Below, one piece after another: positions 35,996-49,959 of a stretch of 64,000 nt of DNA. Position 1 is the first letter of the stretch. Every line of letters starts with the position of its first letter. The translations under genes were made by a program, and so were the position numbers. This DNA comes from Straminergon stramineum (lineage: Eukaryota; Streptophyta; Bryopsida; Hypnales; Calliergonaceae), in contig OY987272.1 in the NCBI GenBank assembly GCA_963920665.1, forward strand, positions 13,645,001-13,709,000, read 5' to 3'. The notes beneath the pieces are model-generated. The model saw only the letters and a list, made by a program, of their open reading frames with translations. It was not told the origin of the DNA and did no database searches.

Positions 35996-38292
35996 CAATT
36001 GTTTAAATGAAGTTTAAGTTGTTCAAATGAAGTTCAATCTTCAAACCACCGATTCATATTCGAAATTCAATTTGTTCAAATTTTTTACAATAAATGCGAA
36101 AAAATTCTATGCTTTGAAGGCATCAATGAATTCAAATAAATACTTAAATATCATCATTCAGTAAAGTTCTTGTATAAAAAATAATGATATTCAAAATTGA
36201 AAAATCAAAATAATAATATTTCAAATTTTAAATCTTTTATGAACACATAAATTATTATAAAATTCAAAATCATTTCAATTGAACCAAAATTTCAAATCAT
36301 TAGAGAATAACAATAGAGAATCAAAATCATAAAGTTTAAAATTTAGATTATCATGAAATTATAGAAGCATAATGAAGTGTGAAGTCAAAAAAAACAATTG
36401 AACAACTACCATTCTTATATCACCTCTTCTTAAAGACTTAAACGGCTATTTTATTTCTATAATATTACAATGATTGGAGATATCATATTACAAAAGCCTC
36501 TATAATTTTAGTAATGTAATAATAATATATGATAAATACAAATAATTTTTTTTCATATTAAAAAATAAAACATATCTATTATACTATAGTATAAAGAATT
36601 ATAAATGATTTATATCAACAATTGAATGAAGATATTAAAATTAATAAATATTGCACTCACTTTTATTAGTTTTCTAAATTTTTAATCTACAAGACCCAAG
36701 TATATATTTTCACAAGATTATCATTTGAAGTGATTGTATATCATTTATTCTAAATCAAAATTAATTATGACAATTTATAAAGTATCATAGGAAAGGTTAG
36801 AATTCATAAGTGAAAAAATATTCATCTAAGTTGAACAATATCTTAGATGTTGTATACTATTAGATGATGAGGGTTACAATGATTCTCATCATTTCATTTA
36901 ACAAAATCATATTTCTAGATTTTTCATTATTTATTTCATATATTCTATATTTATATTAAAATTAAAAGATTCACAATTGTTATTGTTGATAGTGATATTA
37001 TTTTTAATTAGCTTAAAACTTGTTTAAAAAAATTGAGTGACTGTCTTTCATTTAGTAGTGACAATGAAAAATTGTTACAAGTTATATGTGAAATAAAATA
37101 TTTATTTTAAACTTAAAATCAAGTGTTGAAAAAGATAAATATGAAAAAATTAAGCTTAAGGTTCATGTCATTAAATGATGTATGAATTCAATCATGAATC
37201 CGTTTATATTTCAAAAGACATCTTTACATGTGTTTTCGTTTTAAATTCTTATATTATTTAATCAAAATAATGAAAAATTTACAAATATGAAATATGGTAA
37301 GACTTTACAAAAAGAGGTTGAAATGATAAAAGGTATGAGTTGATTTTCAAAGTAATTACAACTTACATTAAAACCTAGTGAGGCCAAATTTGTCACTTAC
37401 TTACTTGGACCTCATAATGATATTTTTTCCCATTTTTTCATTTTTAGTTAGAATTTAAAATTCCTATTAAGAGTACTAAATTGAAATAAAGATTGTGCAT
37501 ATCAAAATAGTATTGTGCATTTATACCCAAAATGCTCAAAATTTTTAAGATTTCGCATTTAAATAGGTGAGAACCACCAACTAATAAAAAAATTATACAA
37601 TATTTTTATGAAATGTCAAATTTTATAAGCAAATGACAAATCTTGGTTAATATGATCTTCAAGATGGCGAATGAGATCTCTAGATTTTTCTTAGGAATAT
37701 GGAGGCAAAATTTCTTAAATTTCTTAGAGAATAGTAAATAAAAACAAATTGTAAACATATTAAAAATTGTAGGTTAAAAATTAGAAGGCATGCATAAAAG
37801 GGCATTTATGGCGAAATTAAGGTATCTTAGGATTTAATCATGTTTGAGATGTAACTATGCAATCAGATTATTAAAATTTTCCTCTACATGAAAAATTCTT
37901 TGATCACCAATACTTAAAAGGGATAGATGGATTTCATGGAATTATTTTAATTGTATGGAATTAAACTATGAGCTTGCATATTTTTTATAAAATTCCATGA
38001 GAGTACCAAAAAAATTATTAATTTTTTTTTACTGTTAGAAGATTTTCATTCAAATGGTCAACCACTTATATCAATAATGAAAAATTCATACAAATTGTTC
38101 AGATTGCAATACAATCTCACTAAAAATTAAGATAGTTTGTTTATTGTTAATATAGTGCTATTAAAAGTTTCAAGGCATTTTGTAAGTGTTTATTTATCCA
38201 CCCACGATAAACAACTTATACAACAAGTTTTTTTTATTTATTTTTAATTATTTATAAACAAATGTCTAACGAGTGAAGTGCATTTTACGTCG
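35996..38292. other. extremely AT-rich DNA, no gene
   Basis: About the most AT-rich part of the window, with long A/T-only phrases and no usable open frame. Around 37850-38250 the phrase 'caatctcactaaaaattaag' is the reverse complement of a T-family landmark, so a diverged T-family fragment in plus orientation probably lies there. Confidence 0.5.
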
Positions 38293-39310
38293 ATGATATT
38301 CGGAGTTATGGGAACGACACCAGCAATGATCCAAATGAGCCTAAGGGAAGTGCAACCAGAAGCACAAACATTTTGGGTGATACATTAGATCATCCAAGCC
38401 ATTGGAAACCACAATCACAAGTTATGTATAGTACGAGATCAAATGCACAATCGACAACAAAGTCACCCGAATGAGAGGCCAAGCTCATGGATGCCAAAAT
38501 GTAGATGGCTCCAAGGAGAGTTTTTCAAATACTACGAGAGCATGGTTCAATGAGAGGATTGGGAAACGAGGCCAAGAGACCCAAGACTGGAACTACCGAC
38601 GTTACCGAATTGGAAGAGGATCGATACATACTACTTACGAGTTATGAGTAATGCGATCAAGTGGGCTAGCAACACCCTTCAAGTAATATAAAGATATTAA
38701 GGATATGCTTACGCAGAAGTAGGGCTAACTTGGATAGGATGAATCCATAAAATTCTAAACAATAGGGTAGAATTCTACTCAGAATCTAGTTTAAAATACT
38801 CCAAAACTTATACTAATAGCCAAGTTAGATGTGAGAAAAGGTTATGTCCATTCAAATAGATAACATTAAGGCTAGGTCTAGAGGCTTAAAGAACAACCTA
38901 TGATATGTAGAACGCCCAATGGAACTAAAGGGATTAGGACTAGAAGACTTTAATCATAAAACTCAAGGAAATTGAAGCAATAGATCCATACAAGGCAAAC
39001 ATATTGTTTTCGAATCGGCCTTCGTGCTTAGAATATTCACAAACTAGACCTAAGTAGGGACTTAGTCCATCTCGGCGAAAGTAAGGGCCATCATGAACTG
39101 GAGTCAATGGCCACCTATTAAGAGGAATTATTATTTTGTTTTCAAATAATAATAATAATAAGAAGAAGAAAGTGACCACATTTTTGCACACAGTAAATAG
39201 CACATTCTTAAACTTAATGAAAAGTGACATTAAGAGAAACTAAACGAGACATAACACAATTAGGCCTCAGCAAAACCGACGAATTAGACCCGAAAGATGG
39301 TCCATTGAGC
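38293..39310 (+). pseudogene. decayed reading frame of a dispersed element, copy 1
   Basis: Homologous over about 1 kb to 53731-54720. Conceptual translation gives long stretches without stops, broken mainly by TAG and TAA. Aligned phrases such as 'gaagtgcaac-agaagcacaaac', 'atgtagatggct' and 'gaagcaatagat-catac-agg' are kept. Many stops could derive from CAG/CAA by C-to-T change, which points to methylation-driven decay. I do not recognise the protein. The other copy lies directly after a LINE-like fragment. A run of AAT/AAG triplets is at 39147-39168. Confidence 0.5.
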
Positions 39311-42300
39311 CTCCAAGCAATTAACTCTTTTTTAAAATTCTAAGTTCAAAGAAATAATTGAAAACGAACTTAATTGCAAAAACTCGTTCTAAATAACATG
39401 AAGACTTTCATCTGGTGTGATTTTTTACTAAAATTGTCTTAATAAATCAACATTGAAAATTTAAAATATTTAGATTATTTAATAACTAAACTTGTTTTGT
39501 GAATTATTTTGAACATTGTTGTAGAGATTCTCGAGTTCTCTTTCATTTTTCATTTTTCATTTTCCATTCACTGCTTGAAGAGTTGATTTTAATACAAGAT
39601 GGTGGAATATGACTGTATGAGTATTTTTTCTTTCTATCCAACTCACATTATATATTTTACAAGTTCATTTTGGAGGATGCTACAATAATTGTCTTGTTTT
39701 ATTGTTTTGATAAGATTCTCACTAATTTTAATGTAATTATTTAATCTATCCTACTTTTAATGGTTCTAATTGCTTCTCTAAGATTTCTTTGATTTCTATA
39801 CTATTTGCATCTAAACTCAAACTTAGTATTCTTTCATTCTACCCTTCAAATTGGAGTTCGTAATTCTAATTTTTCTTTCGTACAATTCATATTAATTTTA
39901 GGAGAAAAAGAGTGGTGAGACTAGTGTTCATTGATATTTATTGCTAAATTATGATGGTTTTCTCACAACCTATTCCTATGGCTAAACTATTTTAATTTTT
40001 TTTTCTAAATTCTTTTTCCTTCTACCTTCTTTATTTATCTTCTTTCTTTCTATTTTTTCCTGATTTAATTTATATTTTTTTTCTTCTCTAATTTTAAACA
40101 ACTAAGAAATTCAAAAAATTAAGTTTCTAGAGAGGAGAGGTGATCAAACCTTCCCTTAGCTTCCTGGCAAGCAACGCTTTCCCTGTACACACTAGAGGGT
40201 GATCACTTGATTCTAGTCGAGAGATTTCTTCGGTGGCTACAACACCTAGCATAAGTTGAACTTTCATCTCTTGATGTTACCACGAGGCTCCTACTAGACT
40301 GGGAATTTCTCATATGGTTTGGATTTTTTTTTCTTTCTGAGTTGTTGGACAAACCTTTAAATGATTATAATAATTTGGCTTAAAATCTCCTGCCTTTCTT
40401 TCTAATTCACAACCTTTAATTCAATGTTTTGTGAATTTTTTTGGATCACTAAGGATAGCGTTTCAAAATCTAAATTTTTTGTGTGGCTATGACAAAAAAC
40501 TTGAAAAGGTAAAAATTATATTGTAACTCTATTTTCTACTAATTAAAAAACTTCTACTAAATTCTTTTAAACACTAATTTGCTGAACAAGTCAACATACT
40601 ATATATTTTGAGGAATTTTTTAAAGAGTCTAAAGTTCAAAGCTTCGCCGTATTTTCAGAATTTTGACAAAATACTATAGAACTTCTAAAATTTGAGATCA
40701 AAGCTCCGCCGTCTTTTGTAATGTCTCTAGAATTCTGAGTACAAAAGACAATAGTTCATTATATTTATTAAAATCCACTAAATTCCTATCAATTCATAAA
40801 GATCAAAGTCAAAGCTTCGCTGTAGATTGGTAAGCACGAGGAATAACACAAAGGTTTAATGTAGTCTAGATTTTGCCTTTTTATATAAAACCCAAGAAAA
40901 CACAAATATAAGGGTTCTTTGTGCTAAAAGGTCTTTTTACTCTATCGTATGTGTGACTAATGTCACTTTTAAAATACAATCACATTTTATAATCATTTAT
41001 AAATATTTATTCTAATTTCATAACATAATAACACTCTTATTCCCGGAATGTAAAATTTGGTTTACAGTCCTTTATCAATGCAGACACAATAAAGTCCCAA
41101 TCTTATATAGTCTTTTACAGAAGATCAAATATTCTGGTCAAATAATCAGATTTGGTCAAATCATCTAATGCAATGCATGATCTAGGACTTAATCATATAT
41201 ACAAGATAATATTTTAAAGTAGTACATGTAATATGTTAATTATACCTTTTTATATGCACTGGTCAAATTGTCCAGTAAATGCTTGCCATGAGCAAATCCT
41301 AATGCAAAATGCTTATGTCTATCACTGTAGGTCAAATAGTCTAGTTAATGCAGAGAATGCAAGTTTAGGTTTTATACCCCAAAGTTGTCTCTCCTTTCGC
41401 TTTTCTCCCATATTTTATGGTTAAATTGTCAAATAGTCCAATTTCACAAACATTGTTAATTCAAACACAAAACATTGGAATAATTCACAATTTATCCAAA
41501 TTTATAACCCTAAGACCAAACACTATTATTTCATATAATTCGATCAAAGTACCTATGACTACATTGGACCAGCCCTAAAACCATGCAAAACTAACCCTAA
41601 ACCGTGAAAACAAACTTGAAATGCAAAAACAGGCTCTAAAACACTAAAATGTGTGATTTAATGGCCAAATGGCCTATGACCGTGGACTGCTGCTCAGTTT
41701 TCGACCTTAAAATTTTAGTCAGTTTTCGACCTTAAAATCTTGTCTGGACTTCCAATCCACCGTGAAATTGATTTAGTTGCTTGAAATTCTCGTCAATCAC
41801 ATTTGCGAGGTCATTTTTGAAATTTGCAATTTAGATCTTCTACTTGTCTCTGCATTTGTACACGCTACTTAAAAATAAATTCTACTTCGACTAGCAGCTA
41901 TCGAGCTCTGATCTTCCAAATTCTTGGTTTTTTCTTTTTTTTCTTTTTTTCTTTTTTCAAGCTTTCATCCCCTAGTATCAAAACAAAGGAGGAAAAGCTT
42001 TAGAATATCTATATGTACTGATTTTGAGACTATATTTATTTCAGATTTTTTAATAGTTTATAATACTTGTAGATATCCAAATTTTGAGTTTATTTATGAT
42101 ATTTTCAGATCACATGATCAGTTCCCTTGCTAAAAGGAAACACAGTTCTTGACTCTATGGATATGTATTTGAGGTTGGAATTTTTTATAAAAACCCACCC
42201 TCCCTCCCATGTTTAGTTTTTATAAAAAAAGATCCATTTGCTTTCAATATGTGAATATGATGCAAACAAATTGGATCTCGATACAAAATGATAAACACTC

Positions 42301-43645
42301 TGTGGCTGAATTATACTAAATAATGAAGCAAATCTAGTGATCTGACGATTCATATATTGTCAGATACTAAGTATTGGTGCTTTGCTTCCCGCAGCCGGTA
42401 TAATGTGCTGATGGGGAAAGTAAAAGCCAGATTATATTTCCAAGTCACCTAACTTCTTATTACTTCAAAGACTTTGATAATAATAAGTTTGATTGTGAAT
42501 AAAGTTCTGACAGTTGCTGTAACTAGCATAGAACGATAATATAGGACAAACACAACTTGTATATTGATAACTTTTGGTGGATAAAGTGATACCCGGCATT
42601 GGTCGACAACTAAGTTCTAAAGACTTTCCTGGGCCTCTACTCACATGTAACCGGGTTTTTAAATCTGTATAATAGGAAGTGTGAAAGAGCTAGAGATGTC
42701 CTGCAATTTTGCCACACTGATGTTATATACTAGATGATACTGAAGTGCTTATACAGTTCATAAATTAACTATTGAGGGATCCAGAATACTTGCTATTTGA
42801 AGGACTGTGTTTGGTCTCAAGTAGTGAGTGCTAAAATCATGAGGAGATACTGAATCGAAAATGTCGTCTTCTCAAACACAAGTAAGTAGCCAGGTGTTGG
42901 AAGTAGTTGCGTTGTATGTTATGTGTACATGTAGACTAATGTATTTTTTTCAAAGATGTTCTTTCTTTTATTGTGAAAATGATAACAAGTTGTAAGTGAG
43001 CTGCAAGCATCTTGCATACGACGAACTAACCTTATATTTTTTATGTTGGTGGTCATGGTTACAGGTGAGGCTCACTACCTTAAGGAAGGTTTGAACTTCC
43101 CAGAAAAAATTATGTCTAGTACACTTCTTTCTTTCTTTTTTGAGCTTGGAGGATTGTTAGTGACTTAAGCAAAAAAAGTGATTATTATAATATTATGTAT
43201 AAGTTTTTTCAATCAAAAAGTGTTGTCTTGAACTATTTGGATACATGACTGGGATATTTGAAGCTTTGTCAAAACAAAGTGTGGATACATTTGATTAGCA
43301 TGACCCATAGTTGTTCTATCGAACACATTTTGGGGTTGGGTGTTGAGTTCTTCGTCTGATGTCGCGTGTCGTACAAGACGAGTGTCGTGTATACATGACA
43401 ATTTTGACGAATAAAGCCTTATCCTAACAACAGAGATAATTTGAAATCTCATTTTATTTATGATCCATAATTAAGAATGAAATAAGTGATTATTAAATTG
43501 AGACACTTCAATAAAATGAAACTCAAATATGTCAAGATTGGAACTAGAAAGTGTTTTATTTGAAAGTCAACCTTAAAGTTGACTTTATTAGACGGACAAG
43601 GGGGTCTACTAGACGTGTTGGACGTCGTGTTCATCGTGTTGTTGA

Positions 43646-43663
43646 GTTGTTCGGCCGAACAAC
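43646..43663. repeat. perfect 18-bp palindrome
   Basis: GTTGTTCGGCCGAACAAC is its own reverse complement. It lies in a CG-containing patch (about 43330-43670) that is unusual for this AT-rich spacer. Confidence 0.9.
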
Positions 43664-43861
43664 CATGGCATGACCAAATAGTGACATCGTTACTACCAAA
43701 TATGAAATGCTTGAGGTGTGTTATGATTTTTATTTAGCTTCAATTGGATTAGGATTATACAAGTATTAGAATGGAAATGATCAGAATAGTGCTTGTTCTA
43801 AGGATGTACCAGAAAAACGTTTTAATCTCACCTTCGGAGTCTTCAATTCTTCTCTTTAGAG

Positions 43862-43900
43862 TATTTTATTTTTATTTTTATTTTATTTTATTTTATTATA
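43862..43900. repeat. TTTTA-type microsatellite
   Basis: Imperfect run of TTTTA and TTTTTA units. Simple sequence only. Confidence 0.85.
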
Positions 43901-44559
43901 TTTCATTTCTTTCTAATAATTCACTCAAATTCTCACATCAATTTCACAATCATAAATTCTATTATAACTAAGCACAATATAATCCAATTACATATGAAAT
44001 TAAAATTTATACAAAAGATGCACAAATCAACACAATATAATATTTAATATATATTAAACATGAATTGGGTCTTAAAAATGCCATATTTATTATTTTTTTT
44101 AACTATTTATACCCTAAAAAATGAGTGGTCACAACCCTCCTAAAAAGGTGTGTCCGGGGTTGCACCCCATTCATCTACTTAATTTTTCTTTTTATTTATT
44201 ATTATTAATTTTTTTCATCCATCCTACCTACATATTTCTATTCACACTATTGAGTCATTTATAATTTTAAAAGTAAATTTATTTCTATTTTTTTTCAATT
44301 AAGGGGCCCCTAATAGGCTAAATTAGTCTAAATTTATTATTTAAAAAAAATTGTGTTTCTGCATTTAACAAAAGAAAATTAAAACTAAGATGGAATCAAG
44401 AGTATTAGTACAACACCATCCACCACGTTAATGTTGATATAACAACTATCCCTGAGACGTGTTAGTATAAAAAAAATCATAACCATAACAAGTTAAAGGT
44501 TTTTCCTAAGGGGCATTGCTAGTCATAAGGGAAGAATCCTCTATGATTAGTGCAAAATA

Positions 44560-46140
44560 CTCAAGTCTTAAATACAGACTAGAAGAAATAACGAATATAT
44601 AAAAAAAAAATTCATACAATCAAAATACAACCAAACTTTTGCCTAAAACTTTAAAAACAAATACAAAGACAATAAATAAGATCTAAAGGAACCCTATCGT
44701 TCTTTAAGGCTCACAAAATAGCAACTAAAAGAGTTTGAAATGCTCCAAAAACACCACATTCATAACTTTGAATCAAAAATGGCAAAAAGTCCACGTTTAA
44801 TGGATCAACATGTTTACAAAGCCAAAAGAATGGTTAAAAGGGGTGATTTGAGAGAAGAATGAGTGCCCTCATATATTGTTTTAAGGGCATTCACCTCCTC
44901 TCATTTCAACATGGTAAACTTATCAATTAGGATTTTTATTGTAATCTATCAATTTTGACTTTCTATGTTAGTCCATTTTCTAAGTTTTGGAGATTAACTT
45001 CACATCATAAACAGATTGGGTCATAGGCTTTAGAAGGCCAATTTTTTATGTAAAGGACCCTCCACCTCCTTTTCTAACTTCAAAATTTCAACGAAACCTA
45101 AAGCCAACTTATCACCAAAAAAAGTTAAAATCCAATTTTTGGAATTTAAAATTTCTGAAGAAAGTAACTAGACTAAGCTCTTAATTAGATATAGGGGAGT
45201 AAAGAAAACCTATCTTTCACCTCATTCCGCTTATGCATGCTCTCGATCCATTGGTCAATTTCATTGCAATCTTCAAATATCGTCAATTATTGAAGAACTT
45301 CGTAAGTTTAGGTTTTTTTAATTGTCAAAATGTCCTAAAAGTTGTTGGAACGTCTTAGTACCATAAAAAAATTATTCTAATTTTTAGTGAGATTTTACCG
45401 CCATTTGGATATTTTTTACAAATATTCTGTTGGAGGTTAAAGTAGTAGACCATTTGAATAAGCATCTTCTGAGTATTAAAAAGTTCTGAAACTTCTTGTA
45501 GAACTTCTAATGAAATCCTACAAAAGATGTGTTAAACCATCTTTGGAGTCTACCCAATTGTCAAAGGTGAATAAAATCCCGTGCCATCCTTTAATCACGG
45601 GATCTAGGGAATCTTTCACACAAAAAGGAATCTTAAAAAAAAGACTTCATCATGGAATTTTGAGTGTGATTTCAACTTTGGAACATCATCCTCCAACCCA
45701 TAGATTCCCTCCATTGGTCCATTGTGAATTTCTTCAATCTACAAGCTAACAATTGGGGTTTCTACGAAAAGTCAAAATTTGAATGAAAATTTGAAACCTA
45801 TTCTTGAAACTGGGCTCTAGGGTTCTCACCAAGTTTTCTTAGAACAATTTAAGCCTTTTACTATCACATGTATAATTAGTTGGGCTATTTGGGCAATTCT
45901 AATAAAGGTTGGTAAATTTTGTAACTTTGTAGTTTCTAACCTATTTACAAATGGGATTTGAATCTAATTAATAAAAATATTCAAAAATATGACCAAATAT
46001 TATATTGGCATGTAACACACCTATTTTGGTTTAATACTCTTTTAGGAGCTTTCTGTACTATTTTTTACACTTGTTTTTTGAAAAAAAATTAAAAAAAACA
46101 TAAGTGAGTCCTTTGGCGACAAAGTAGAAGCTCACTCTTT
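44560..46140 (-). repeat. T-family LTR-like repeat, copy 3
   Basis: Third member of the group. It has 'ctcttaattagatataggggagta' near 45178, 'taatttttagtgagattttaccgcc' near 45379 and 'gtgagtcctttggcgacaaag' near 46105. A 79-codon open frame at 45510-45749 is not shared with the other copies and looks fortuitous. Confidence 0.55.
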
Positions 46141-46845
46141 TCAACATGTACAAATATTCAAATTGGCAAGATTCTTTGAATTTTATAAAAATGAAATGAC
46201 ATTATGAAGATGGCAAGCATTATGGAGCATATTATAATTTAATGAAGTTAAAAAAGAGTCATTTCCTACTCTTTAGACCTTTCCAAATACTTTATGAAAT
46301 TCAAAATCTTTGAGAACTTCAAAGCCCATTATTTGAAATTTTTTACGGTTCTTAAATTTGACAATTTATAACTTTTACAAATTTGTATGACCTTAGAGTA
46401 TAAGATATGAAGTTCTTCAAGCTAATTTATATCTTCTAAAGTCAATAACGAAATCTATTTGTGATTTAGAGGATAGTAGATGCAAATATAATCAAATGTT
46501 TTGTTTATTCAAGGACTTCAAGGAGACATTTGTATCATTATCTGAAGGGTTTGTTAGGAAAATTATTGATATGATTCTCATTTGCCTAATTTCAAAATAA
46601 ATGTGAAAAAATAGCAAAAGAAAACCAAGTAAAGTTAGTAGCAAATGGAAGGGCAACAAATATAATCAACATTATAAAGGGATGAGCCAAAGCAATACAA
46701 TAAGTCGCTTGACATTCGCAATAATGAAATAAACGATGACAAATTGATTGCCAAAAAATGCCGAGGGTGTACAATTGCAAGGATTGAAACTAAATAAATG
46801 AATTATATGGATGACGAGATAAGAATCGTAAATATTGAAAAGGAC
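46141..46845. other. AT-rich DNA with a T-family scrap
   Basis: Positions 46379-46475 match 54838-54930 in the same orientation ('gtatgaccttaga', 'cttcaagctaattt', 'atctatttgtgattt'), so a short T-family fragment is present. No gene. Confidence 0.45.
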
Positions 46846-48229
46846 TGTCGCGCCCCTTAGTGACACTTACCACCTTAAATTCACCTTCTAATGCTTTCCA
46901 AGCACTTAACATTTTAGTGGCACTAAAGGTCATGCTCTCCTAATACTGCACATGCCATGTACATCTAATGTTAGTCCCCAATTCCAACTCTTTGTGCTAA
47001 GTCCCAGTCATCGGGACTACTAGCACACACACACATCCATCATGACACCGGAGCATGTTATTTGATAACATGGGGCGGAACTTCCATCTTATTGTATAAG
47101 GACCCATGGTGGCACTACTCACCATAGTCCTCACCGCCCTTAAGTATCACCCCAACTCTATACTAGGCTCATTGTGTATTTGCTACTTTTCACTTTGTCA
47201 CTCACCGAGACTCACCATTCGGGACACTTCAACATAGCCCAGCAAGAAGTGGGACTCCACCAAACCGGTGCCACGGGATACACACAAGTGTCCCATGGTG
47301 CTTTGGAGTGGTGGTGACCCTACACCACCAACCTTGAATCATCGGGACTTACCAAGGTTCCAAGAGGGAGTGAGGAGGGAGACCAACCCCTCTTGTAGTA
47401 CTCTCTAAGGGATTCAGCAAACCCCCCTTGTATGTCAAAGGGGACTTCCAAACCCACTTTGGTTTTGAAAGACCACCCCATTTCTCCTGATTCGCCTTTG
47501 TTTGGGACTCCCGAACTTCCACCTGGCATAACTTTGCGGTCCGGGATCCAAATCTCACATGTGAGCCCATTTTCGACATCTACTCGACGAGTAGATGCCG
47601 ATGGATTACTCACTTGCCCCATTTGGACAAGTACTGGCAAATTTATCGCACTTCAAAGATCATGGTCCACCGGGAGAGGCGTCGTGCCTTCACCACAGCG
47701 CTTCTCTTAGCCATAACTTGAGGCTCTTACCTTAGAACCTCGTAATGCTTGTTAATTTAGCATCCTTGTGTTCTTAACTTTCCAAGGATATGCTACATGA
47801 CATACTTCATGGAGGGATTCCTCATGAACCCCTTCCTCTTAGCCTTTTAGGCCGCGTACATGCCTTGTTTTTTGGCGGGTGCCGGCGTAGGATGGTGGGG
47901 TGGCGGAACTGAGCCCCACCAGCGCCAATGCCATCCCGTCATAAGTCCGCGCAAGTAACAGAGGGTGGGGCCAGGGTGTGAAATTTTAACTTTTCACTAT
48001 GATTTGGATCTTTCCTCACATTTCCTCACAAGGGTTGGGAAACAAATTGAAGACCAAGTTAATATACTTTGCTTTTGGAAGTGACCATTTAAGAGTTGAT
48101 TGCCTCTTTGTAGAATATGAACTCCTTTGAACAATTTTTATTTAATTTTTATAGTAACTAGAATAGTGTGATGCTTGTGCCATTTTCACAATAAAAATAA
48201 AAGGAAAAATAATTTTTGAATTCAATTCA

Positions 48230-48700
48230 AATTTGAAATTCAATAACTTTCACATTATAGTGTGAGAGATTGCATACAAATAGAAAGTTTTATGCATAAA
48301 AGAGTGCAAGGGCTTTATTTTGTAACGTTTGGACATGTGATGTGAAAGTTATGGTTTTTTCAAAATAAAATATAATTCAATTCACTTCTAAATGTTTTTT
48401 AAATTCATACTTTTTTCAATTCACACTATAGATGTGAATGCCATGACATTTGCATGAATAGAAAGCCTTAAGCACGAAGGAGCAAAAAGACTTTGTTTTG
48501 TGGTGTTAGGACATGTAATGCAAAAGTTATGAATTTTTCAAAATAAAAGATAATTAAATTAAATTTTTTTGATTCAAAAAGACATGGAAATTCAATAACT
48601 TTCACATTGTAGGTCCAAACACCATGAAACAAAGTTCTTGCACCCCTCCTTGACAAGAACTTTTGAGTGGTACTAAGAATGTTGCAGAAGCCTCATGATT
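48230..48700 (+). repeat. diverged tandem array, about 190-bp units
   Basis: About two and a half units, each with an 'attcaataactttcacat' or 'ttcacactatag' start, a 'gcatgaatagaaag' or 'acaaatagaaag' block, 'acatgt-atg-aaagttatg' and 'ttttcaaaataaaa'. The last, partial unit is homologous to 1120-1310. Confidence 0.55.
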
Positions 48701-48742
48701 TATTAGACCTCATTATATCAAACAAACAAACAAAAAATTATC

Positions 48743-49524
48743 TTAACCCTTTAAAGTCCTTGACTCTATTTTCACTAAAATTGCTCCAGAACTGTCAATT
48801 CTAGTACAAGTACCAAATTTTAGAAAAAAATACATTTTAGGACATAAGTAATTGTAGGATCTTGAAATAAGCTAGTTTGAAAATATTTCGAAAACAATTT
48901 AGAAATTTTCACCACATGGATTGCAAGATATAAGCTTTTGAATTCATAGAAATCTTTTTTTTGGCCCTATGAAAGACCAGGCAACTACACCTTACAAGCT
49001 CACATTTGTATGAAAAAATGTCCCAAATGGTGGTGCTTCTTTGGATTCATTCTTCAAGGCAAGTTGACTACATACTTGAAAAATTTCAAATCATTTGGCA
49101 TTACAACATATAGGAAAAAAATAGTAATTAGAAAAAAATAGAGAATGATTCTTAATATAAAATTGTTAAGAATTTAATTTTAATTAAAACTTAGAGTGGA
49201 TTTGAAATGAGGTTCTATTCACATGGTAATCTTCTGAAATTTTTGTGTTCACCAAATGTATGACTTCATTCTGGCAAATCCGATTTTGAACTAGAGTCAA
49301 TGCAATTTTGGCTTGATCAACCACTTGACATCCTTGCACATTTGTAATTTTAGAAAAATATATGTACTCTAGAAATAACAAATCCAACCCTTAGATAGGA
49401 CAACAACTTAATAAAATATATCTACAATTTAGGGTAACTTTCATCAAAGCATTATGGATGATGAAACTTGAATTTCCATCTATTTATCATCCATAAAATG
49501 GACCTTGGAGCACTTAGGGGTTAA
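48743..49524 (+). mobile_element. chimeric TTAA element
   Basis: Bounded by TTAACCCTTTAAAGTCC and CACTTAGGGGTTAA. Its first half (to about 49190) aligns with the start of family A at 51296. Its second half is the reverse complement of the first half of the element at 49960-50546. It is therefore a mosaic of two families that share ends. No coding capacity. Confidence 0.65.
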
Positions 49525-49702
49525 ATGGGTAATGATAAGCATGCTTGACTAATTTGATATTTACAATTTACTAATTCTTCACAATTTTCTTTAACTCTTA
49601 CTCTATTATAGCATTCAAAAAATGAAGTGGATTGGGAAATGATAATCAATCATGACTAGGTTTCAGGGTGACTTTTGAATTGCAAGTGTTCTTAGTGGGT
49701 TT

Positions 49703-49959
49703 TTAAATCCTAAAGTTCCTTAACTATGTTTTCCCCCAAACTCTCCAAAAGTGCCCTTTTAGGAAAAAAAATACTTTTTGGACACATGTAATCGTAGGAT
49801 CTTGTAGTAAGCTAGTTTTAGAAGTTTAGGAAAAAAACATTAGAAATTTCCACCATGAAAATTGCAAGATATTAGTATTTGAATTGACAAAAAAATCTTT
49901 GAAATTATTGAGAATTCCTTAAGACAAAGAGGAGGAGCTAGGATGTTGTACTAAAAAGT
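49703..49959 (+). mobile_element. truncated family A element
   Basis: Starts TTAAATCCTAAAGTTCC and follows family A through 'aggatcttgtagtaagctag' and 'ttgcaagatattag', then is lost before the next element begins at 49960. Confidence 0.55.

Larger units (their letters stand above)
39311..44559. other. spacer DNA without a recognised gene
   Basis: 39.3-41.5 kb is AT-rich and has three degenerate copies of 'tcaaagctycgcygt' at about 40638, 40698 and 40810. From about 41.5 to 43.8 kb composition is more balanced and fewer repeats are visible, so this may be single-copy DNA. A 20-base direct repeat ('cagttttcgaccttaaaat') occurs twice near 41695-41740. A 7-codon ATG frame at 42861 followed by a good GTAAGT donor is the only exon-like hint. 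The region beyond 43.9 kb is AT-rich again. Confidence 0.4.
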
